Of a DNA stretch of 64,000 nt, positions 56,861-64,000 are shown piece after piece. The notes under the pieces were generated by a model. The model saw only the letters and a program-made list of their open reading frames with translations, did no database searches and was not told the origin of the DNA. The position numbers and the translations under genes were made by a program. The stretch is from positions 23,829,879-23,893,878 of the forward strand of contig CM029654.1 of the NCBI GenBank assembly GCA_017311315.1, given 5' to 3'. The stretch's first letter is position 1, and the number at the start of each line of letters is the position of its first letter. The stretch is from Dendrocalamus latiflorus. Its lineage: Eukaryota > Streptophyta > Magnoliopsida > Poales > Poaceae.

Positions 56861-57101
56861 GGTCCTGTTCTTTACGGCTTCTAAAAACGGTTTTTAGCTT
56901 TTGTTATAGTACCTAACTTTCAAACAGAGTATTTTCTTAAAACAGAGTCTACAAGTTAATTGTAGTACACGTTAAAAGCCCAACATCTGTATCAACTAAA
57001 ATTGCAAGCGAGTATCTCTCTCTATAATCTCTGTTGCAAACAGCTAAAATTTAAATATTTCAGCCAAAAGCCATAAGCTGTAGCTATATCAAATAGGCCC
57101 C
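56861..57101. mobile_element. MITE, family X copy 2
   Basis: Left end GGTCCTGTTCTTTA, right end TATCAAATAGGCCCC. Interior words (ACCTAACTTTCAAACAGAGTA, AAGCCATAAGCTGTAG) match the copy at 38774-39015. TSD unclear. Confidence 0.6.
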
Positions 57102-57295
57102 GTAATATATGTTCTTCAGGAGAGTCTAAGAGATGAGGAGGATCTTGCCAAATTTATAAATCGTTTTCAACAAGAAATCCCAAATATTGGGGTGCCTCGC
57201 TTGGCCATTCCACTCTAATAAGTAAAAACTAACCTAGCAAACGAACAGAAAAAGGATGAGGAGGAAGAGATCAATCACCTCAGCCCCGATGGAAT

Positions 57296-58568
57296 AGTAG
57301 GATCGTCGATGGCAATCAGAGGGGGGTGAATGATTGCAATGCGCACCGGAAACTTTTCTTCAAATATATATTATTATTATTTTTACCTGCTAATCAAGAC
57401 AAGCAAAAAAAAAACAGAGCAAGGAAATATCTTTCTCGTGTACTGTAGCAGATTACTTATTTGGTACTGTAGTGAATAATGAAAACCTAACAGCAATCGG
57501 ATAGGTTAAACATGTATGGACCATTGTAATAACAAAATTCAAAGCTATTGGCTTAGCAAACGTGGCTTTCATGGATGGCAAATCAATGCTGTGATTAGCT
57601 ATAGAGTCAATAGAAAAACATTACCTTTCAGTCGTGTGAATCAAGGCAATAATGACTTGTGTAAAATCTAAGCACAAGGTATGGCGTTGATTCCTTCGTA
57701 CTGCTGGTTGTAGATGAATCTTTGCTACCAATTTTTGTAGTGACGCACGAGCCAGACTTTATCTCATCGAGCTGCTATGATGAAGCTTGCTGGCCGAGCA
57801 AGCGCCGATTCTTGCACGCGACCCAACGACGCTGAGCTGCTACTTTTCGCCTGCGGGTTCTGAGACAAAGCCGACTTGACCTCACGAAGCCGACTGGACA
57901 AAAACGTGTTTGGTCCCCAAAAAGCCGTGCCGAACAACTCGGCCAGCCCCGCCTTTTATTATGAGCCAGAGTCCGCCTCTGTTTCTAAATCGGCGTCCTT
58001 TCCAAAACGCCTCGGCAAGAGTCTGTTTTCCTACTCGGATACGGCTCCGATTCCAAAACAGCTCCGCCTACGAAACTAATACAAATCTCAGCTTTTAATC
58101 CTAATACCACTCGTCCAACTGGGCCTAGATTTTTTCTCAACCAGACATTTGGCCCATTAATTTTTAAAGGACCCGAAACCCTTCCTAACACGGGTTTTCA
58201 CACTTCCGACTTTTCAACCCATCGCGCGTCGAAGCCTCCAGGACCGCACCTCCTGTATCTTCTCCACGCATCATCCACCTTTGATCTCCATATGCTCCAG
58301 CGTGAGCCCGACCACCTCGTGACATCCTTGACCGCCCGGACCTCAGATTTCCCCCTCCTAGTCCCGGTCTTCCTCGTCACGACCATGACCGTCTCCACGC
58401 TAACCTGCACATGCAAAGACCAAAGAACATTTTTCCAGGCACAAGTTCTCACCAACTTGACCGATATTAGTCCACGCACACACGCACACGCCTCGAATAG
58501 CAATACTAAGCCATGTTGTCAATTATTCATCATCATAAACATCCTAGACCTAGCCACATGGTCTTACA
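57296..58568 (-). repeat. 3' LTR of the Sirevirus-like element
   Basis: On the minus strand runs TGTAAGACCATG to CGATCCTAC. The outermost base pair is changed (plus strand starts AG instead of TG). It differs from the other LTR at about four substitutions and two single-base indels by eye. Frames inside (for example 57876-58079) are not genes; they occur identically in both LTRs. Confidence 0.93.
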
Positions 58569-58580
58569 ATCTCCCCCTTG
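58569..58580 (-). other. Polypurine tract next to the 3' LTR
   Basis: CAAGGGGGAGAT on the minus strand, directly followed by TGTAAGACC of the LTR. This is the plus-strand priming site for reverse transcription. Confidence 0.85.
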
Positions 58581-58666
58581 ATGAATACATTGACAACACC
58601 GTAAGATAGCATGACAAATTAGCTTCAAATAGATATAAGCGAAAAACTGAAGCCAAAAGTCTTAAA

Positions 58667-58737
58667 TCTCTCCCCCTCAACACAAGAGAGCAAATTTCTT
58701 CAATATCTCACAAAACACACCAAATCTCTCCCCCTTT
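58667..58737 (-). other. Additional polypurine tracts
   Basis: Minus-strand GAGGGGGAGAGA at 58667-58678 and AAAGGGGGAGAGA at 58725-58737. A further GAGGGGGAGC lies at 59616-59625. Repeated polypurine tracts upstream of the 3' LTR are a known Sirevirus feature. Confidence 0.7.
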
Positions 58738-59116
58738 GGCAATGTAATCATCAAGAAATTTCAAAGAAGAACCATTCTAAAAAGAAGCAATGAGAATAAA
58801 AATCTAGAAGCTTTGTAGATTATCCAAGTCACTTTGAATTGATTTAGTAATTTAATCAAGCCATATTTTTTTAGAAGAGCTATTTTGATCATATAAAGTC
58901 ATATATCATATAGCAATATCAAAACAAAGCCTTCAATATGATTAGGCGATTTATATCAATGACAGTCATCTCAACAATGACTAGACCAATTACAAAGAGC
59001 ACAATGAGATATAACAACAAAAAGTCAAAGCCTAAAAGTGAAGCAAATTTTAACTCTAGACAGGCTAGCAGTCTCATGTAACAAGTTATTGCTCCACACT
59101 CGATTCTTAGGCATGT

Positions 59117-59260
59117 GGCATGCTTGTAGCATACTTCTTTTTCATAATGATATTTTTTTTTGTGATGGTGGCATGCTTGAAGCATACTTCTTTTCATTTT
59201 GCGCACTTTTGTGCCTTTTTTTGTTCACCATGGCATGCTTGAAGCATACATCTTTTCAAA
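59117..59260. repeat. GCATGCTTGAAGCATAC repeats
   Basis: Three copies of GGCATGCTTG(A/T)AGCATACTTC-type sequence spaced by about 50-60 bp (59117, 59168, 59231), each containing a short TGCTT/AAGCA palindrome. They lie in the non-coding 3' part of the element. Confidence 0.8.
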
Positions 59261-59895
59261 TTTTCCTTTATATACTTTTTTTAATAACATGCCAAATTGA
59301 GTGATCATAAAAATTGGAACATGAAACATGCGAGCCTCATAGCCAAGAGTTAAAATAAGACTCACAATCAAGCTAATCCTTTTCGATGGACATCACAAAG
59401 TAATAAATATAATTAATCTAGTCAAAGTAATCCGCCATGTCATATTTTAGTTCAAGTGTAACAAATTAATTATAAGTAGTCATGATCAAAGCTACACCGT
59501 ATATAAATAAATATGATAAAGATAGCTCCACAACTCATTTAAATTTGATGGCTTGGACTTGTTAATTTAATTGACAAGTATAAAAAACAAAGCTTCCTAA
59601 ATTTTTAAACATCAAGCTCCCCCTCAGAATAATCCCATAGGATGCAACATGCCCAACTCACTTCGCAAAAGAGCAAAATAAGGGGAGTCAAGCGGATTTG
59701 AAAGAATATCATCAACATGAGAATCCAACTCAATAGGATGTAAGACTACATCACCTTTTCCACATGGTCTCTCAAAAAGTGAAATCTCTTGCAAGTCATC
59801 AAACGAGTGAAGAACCATCAAGTATTCCAATCAAGCGATGATGAAAAAGACCGGAACCCAATCTAGCTCATGTTCTCCATCCTTGTTAGCTATTC

Positions 59896-62316
59896 TTACA
59901 TCATAGGAAACATCGGCCTCACAGTACTGGGGTTAGTGAAATAAGATCTAGGAATCCAGAACTGTGACACATGACGTGGAGAGACAGCAACAAATCTAGA
60001 ACCAAAATCATGAACATGTGGGTGATTAACGTGCCAAAAAGAATGTGATTTATTTGAATTAAATCCCAATCTAGCATGTGAAGCAGATTTAAAGCCATCA
60101 TAAAAGTTCTCTAAAAACATAGCTTTCGCATTTGATCTAGAAACAAAAGACAATGCACATTTTTGTCTTAAAGCATTCAACCTTTCCTTCCTTTCTTTCT
60201 TAGCCCGCCTAAAACAAAATTCATGCAAATGTCCATCTCTTCCACAGTAGGTGCAATGAAATTTAACATAACCAGAATTCTTTTGAGATGATGAGCTAGC
60301 ACCTATATTATTATTCGATGAACTTTGCACAAAGCCAGCAGATTTAAACACAGTTTGTTTTGCTTCAGATTTTACTTCAATCATTCCAGGTTCAAGAACC
60401 TTAACAACTTTAGGAGGATTATTCTTGGCATGCTCAACAAAATTAAATCCTAGACCACGATTTTTCACACTTGTTTTTGACTTGTCTAGAATCATATTCA
60501 GATTTTTCTTGCCAAAAGAGAATCTCTCTAAAGTGTCCTTAAGGTAATCATTTTCCTTAACCAAAGTGGAACAAGTAGTGCATTTAACATGTTCATTCAC
60601 AAAATTCTTGGAAGTACTAGATTGAGACAATTTTTCTTTTTCAGCAAAATCATTCAATTGCCTAGTTAAAGCATCAATTTCAATATTTAACTTAGGACAA
60701 TTTGAGCAAGACATGTTCTCATGATAAAGTATTTGTTGAATAGATTCCTGAGATGAATTAAGTCTAGCTTCTAGCAATTCACAATTAGAGCAAGCTTTAG
60801 ATTGAGCATTTGAAATACTTGACTCTAAACATGTAGAAGAACTAGATTTGAGCTTTTCATTTTCATCATTTGCATGTTTTAATTTTTCATCACAAGAGTC
60901 ATGTGTCAATTTTAATTCATCAAATTTATCAGTTACATCTCTAAGTTGAACCAGGTTTGATGCACTAATAGATCTAACAGCCTCCAACTCAGAATGTAAA
61001 ACTTGGCAAGACTCACATGATTCATCATCAGGAATTAAAGCTCTAAGTCTATTAATTTCAGAATTTAGACTTTCAACAACACAATTATTTTCTTTCAATT
61101 TCTGTTTTGTCTTTTTTAATTCAATAGCAAGTTTAATCAAACCATCTTCAAGCTCATCATATGAAGGTCTTACCTCATCGGGATCACTATCGCCATCATC
61201 ACTGTTGTTGCCTGCCATGAAGCACATGCCTGTGAAGTCATCGTTCTTCTTCTTCTTGCCTTTAGCATCATCATTGTCGTGATCATCGTCGTTGCAGCTC
61301 TCATATTCCACATCGCTCAAATCAAGACGCTCAATGGCCGATATGATCTTTTCAGCGAGCTTGCGACGGAAATTGCCACCCTTGGTGTTGTTGTTCTTGG
61401 ATGGCCGACGACGATAATTCTTCTCTTCCTTCACCACCTTTCCCTTGAGCTTGGGACAATCCATCTTAATGTGGCCTGGCTCGCCGCACTCAAAGCATCT
61501 GATCGGACCTGACACGCCACCTCGCTTCATCATCCTCACATTGTTGAGTGCCTTGTATGCTCGTGAGGAGATCAAAACCAAGTCCTCCTCAGGAAGCTCC
61601 TCGAACTGTTCCTCTGAAAAAGAAGACAAGGCAGACAAAGAAACACAAGACAAAGCACTCGACGAAGTCGCCTTCACGGGGTTCGTCACAAGTGCTAAAG
61701 ATGAAGATTTATCAATCTTAGATGGCAAAGCTTCCATCTCATATGTTTTCAATCTAGAATAAAGATCATCCATGGTTAAAGTATCTAAATCAACAGTTTG
61801 ATTAATAGTTGTAACAACCATCAACCACTCAGAACCTAAAGATCTCAAAATTTTAGTTGCATTATCTTCATCAGCAGGAATAACACCAACACCGCGCAGA
61901 TCACTCAATATTTTCTCAAACCGAGCAAAGAGATCATCAATGGATTCACTAGGTTTCATAGCAAAATCAGAATATTCTTTTTGATAAAGATTTTTACGCA
62001 CCTTCTTGATTTTAGTGGTTCCTTCATGATAATCGCAAAGAGTTTTCCAAATTAAGTGGGCAGAATTAATATGAGTTACACGATCAAATTCTTTACGAGA
62101 GATTCCTTGGAACAGCAAATTACGAGCTTGAGTATTTAAATTAACATCTGCTTTATTTAAATCAGTAACAACAGCAGGAACCTCATATGGTGTAGAAACT
62201 TTATTCCAAACATCACTACCTTGAGCCTCAATATAAGCTTGCATCCGACACTTCTAAAAAGCAAAATCAGTACCATCTAGCATGGGGGGACGATTCACGT
62301 ACCTCTCTGACGCCAT
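59896..62316 (-). CDS. Gag polyprotein of the Sirevirus-like element, interrupted by an early stop
   Basis: Structural protein that packages retrotransposon RNA in the cytoplasm. The start is ATG at 62316 (MASERYVNRPP), but codon 21 is TAG (62254-62256) where Trp is expected. The longest open part begins at Met 62244 and has 782 residues. In that numbering: UBN2-type gag region about 30-175; zinc knuckle CFECGEPGHIKMDC at 250-263; acidic stretch 315-360; predicted coiled coil about 365-575 with four CxxC motifs (410, 485, 513, 555); second knuckle CTYCGRDGHLHEFC at 664-677; and a His/Phe-rich tail. It stops at 59896 with no pol fused. The extended coiled-coil gag fits Sireviruses. Whether initiation at 62244 or readthrough yields protein is unknown. 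Confidence 0.88.
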
Positions 62317-62324
62317 AACAACCC

Positions 62325-62336
62325 GCTCTGATACCA
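62325..62336 (-). other. Primer-binding site (initiator tRNA-Met)
   Basis: TGGTATCAGAGC on the minus strand, two bases after the 5' LTR end CTACA. Exact match to the usual copia primer-binding word. Confidence 0.92.
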
Positions 62337-62338
62337 CT

Positions 62339-63611
62339 TGTAGGATCGTCGATGGCAATCAGAGGGGGGTGAATGATTGCAATGCGCACCGGAAACTTTT
62401 CTTCAAATATATATTATTATTATTTTTACCTGCTAATCAAGACAAGCAAAAAAAAACAGAGCAAGGAAATATCTTTCTCGTGTACTGTAGCAGATTACTT
62501 ATTTGGTACTGTAGTGAATAATGAAAACCTAACAGCAATCGGATAGGTTAAACATGTATGGACCATTGTAATAACAAAATTCAAAGCTATTGGCTTAGCA
62601 AACGTGGCTTTCATGGATGGCAAATCAATGCTGTGATTAGCTATAGAGTCAATAGAAAAACATTACCTTTCAGTCGTGTGAATCAAGGCAATAATGACTT
62701 GTGTAAAATCTAAGCACAAGGTATGGCGTTGATTCCTTCGTACTGCTGGTTGTAGATGAATCTTTGCTACCAATTTTTGTAGTGACGCACGAGCCAGACT
62801 TTATCTCATCGAGCTGCTATGATGAAGCTTGCTGGCCGAGCAAGCGCCGATTCTTGCACGCGACCCAACGACGCTGAGCTGCTACTTTTCGCCTGCGGGT
62901 TCTGAGACAAAGCCGACTTGACCTCACGAAGCCGACTGGACAAAAACGTGTTTGGTCCCCAAAAAGCCGTGCCGAACAACTCGGCCAGCCCCGCCTTTTA
63001 TTATGAGCCAGAGTCCGTCTCTGTTTCTAAATCGGCGTCCTTTCCAAAACGCCTCGGCAAGAGTCTGTTTTCCTACTCGGATACGGCTCCGATTCCAAAA
63101 CAGCTCCGCCTACGAAACTAATACAAATCTCAGCTTTTAATCCTAATACCACTCGTCCAACTGGGCCTAGATTTTTTCTCAACCAGACATTTGGCCCATT
63201 AATTTTTAAAGGACCCGAAACCCTTCCTAACACGGGTTTTCACACTTCCGACTTTTCAACCCATCACGCGTCGAAGCCTCCAGGACCGCACCTCCTGTAT
63301 CTTCTCCACGCATCATCCACCTTTGATCTCCATATGCTCCAGCGTGAGCCCGACCACCTCGTGACATCCTTGACCGCCCGGACCTCAGATTTCCCCCTCC
63401 TAGTCCCGGTCTTCCTCGTCACGACCATGACCGTCTCCACGCCTAACCTGCACATGCAAAGACCAAAGAACATTTTTCCCGGCACAAGTTCTCACCAACT
63501 TGACCGATATTAGTCCACGCACACACGCACACGCCTCGAATAGCAATACTAAGCCATGTTGTCAATTATTCATCATCATAAACATCCTAGACCTAGCCAC
63601 ATGGTCTTACA
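62339..63611 (-). repeat. 5' LTR of the Sirevirus-like element
   Basis: The plus strand begins TGTAGGATCG and ends TGGTCTTACA, with intact TG/CA ends. It is expected to hold the element promoter. Differences from the other LTR include C/T near 63019, G/A near 63267 and an extra C near 63443. Confidence 0.93.
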
Positions 63612-64000
63612 GCGGCGAACTCGTAGAAGGTGGAGATGTGGAGGCACACGGTGGCATGGTGTTCGTCAAGCGTGACGAACTCCCGCATGGCCACCGTGTC
63701 GATGCGCTCCTCTAGCAGCAGTGCAGCGGTGGTGGCCACAGCGGCAGCACAGCTCCAGAGGCGTAGGGTGGCAAGGTGGTTGTGCGGAGCGGTAGCAGCG
63801 AGGATTGGGTGACAAATTGGTGCAGCGGGAGGGGGTACGGGCGCCGACAGCCATGTCGTTGATGCCATCAATCTGGCTGCTCTGCGGCTGGTGGCTATTT
63901 GGTTGGGAAGTGGGAACTGTTTGCATACATAGTGCTATATCAATTTTTTTTTTCAAATTTGATGCTAGATGTCCATTTTTGTAAAGTTAGCCCCCATCGG
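63612..64000. other. GC-rich flank with an unrecognised minus-strand frame
   Basis: Immediately right of the retrotransposon the minus strand is open at 63593-63871, its last residues coming from the LTR. The text (LLEERIDTVAMREFVTLDE) looks protein-like, but I do not recognise a family. It could be a gene cut by the insertion. The last 100 bp are AT-rich. Confidence 0.25.

Larger units (their letters stand above)
57296..63611 (-). mobile_element. Gag-only Sirevirus-like Ty1/copia retrotransposon, 6.3 kb
   Basis: Two direct 1,273-bp LTRs (57296-58568 and 62339-63611) enclose 3.77 kb read on the minus strand. It has a tRNA-Met primer-binding site inside the right LTR, one long gag frame, several polypurine tracts and a final tract abutting the left LTR. 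No protease, integrase, reverse transcriptase or RNase H motif is present, so movement would need enzymes from a relative. The large gag with coiled coil and the multiple polypurine tracts are Sirevirus traits. The LTRs are nearly identical, so the insertion is recent. The 5-bp flanks (GGAAT and GCGGC) do not match. Confidence 0.9.

Noticed and set aside
57876..58503. Frames inside the Sirevirus LTRs (also 62918-63485)
   Set aside because: Present identically in both LTRs and on both strands; non-coding LTR sequence.
1..64000. CRISPR arrays, tRNA or rRNA genes, bacterial-type operons
   Set aside because: None seen. The tandem repeats have no spacer pattern, and the tRNA-like words are primer-binding sites of retrotransposons.

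Overview
This window is nuclear DNA of a grass, most likely a panicoid-type Poaceae genome. The reasons are the GC-rich first exons, the plant tetraspanin and IBH1-like HLH genes, the plant form of C1D, and a dense nest of grass-type transposable elements (Sirevirus, CACTA, FAR1-type MULE, Helitron-like, hAT and hairpin MITEs, solo LTRs). There are no operons. I can support only two intact protein-coding genes: a two-exon tetraspanin (3172-5159, +) and a single-exon atypical HLH protein of the IBH1-like class (19614-20180, -). A third host gene, a five-exon C1D homologue (49272-50531, -), keeps its introns but carries several lesions and reads as a pseudogene.

Layout. 1-3.1 kb: a possible Helitron end, a 156-bp tandem duplication and an AGCTCG-rich repeat. 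3.2-5.2 kb: tetraspanin. 6-11.4 kb: a tandem array of about 0.8-kb units, one of them split by a 1.55-kb non-autonomous CACTA element. 11.4-15.3 kb: a decayed copia LTR with primer-binding site and gag start, then MULE/plant-mobile-domain coding debris and a 210-bp near-perfect palindrome. 15.5-18.2 kb: a short copia LTR and a 1.6-kb solo LTR with intact target-site duplication (TSD). 19.6-20.9 kb: the IBH1-like gene with a hAT MITE upstream. 27.7-31.5 kb: a 3.77-kb solo LTR with intact TSD. 31.8-33.0 kb: a second CACTA relative. 34.0-38.2 kb: a Helitron-like segment and a LINE reverse-transcriptase fragment. 38.8-48 kb: MITEs, copia LTR pieces, a 410-bp TRIM/SMART element and a foldback element with a GC-rich payload. 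49.3-50.5 kb: C1D pseudogene. 51.2-55.9 kb: a FAR1-type MULE relic with terminal inverted repeats that also holds two tandem copies of a captured exon of a UBC13-type ubiquitin-conjugating enzyme gene. 57.3-63.6 kb: a young gag-only Sirevirus-like retrotransposon with almost identical 1,273-bp LTRs.

How the parts relate. The genes do not form a pathway. The story of the window is host genes embedded in transposons. The most notable observations are the E2-exon capture inside a transposase-bearing MULE, the gag-only Sirevirus derivative, the decaying C1D gene, two solo LTRs with perfect TSDs, the TRIM element, and the array whose units share a hydrophobic reading frame. All identifications come from reading motifs by eye; no database search was run.
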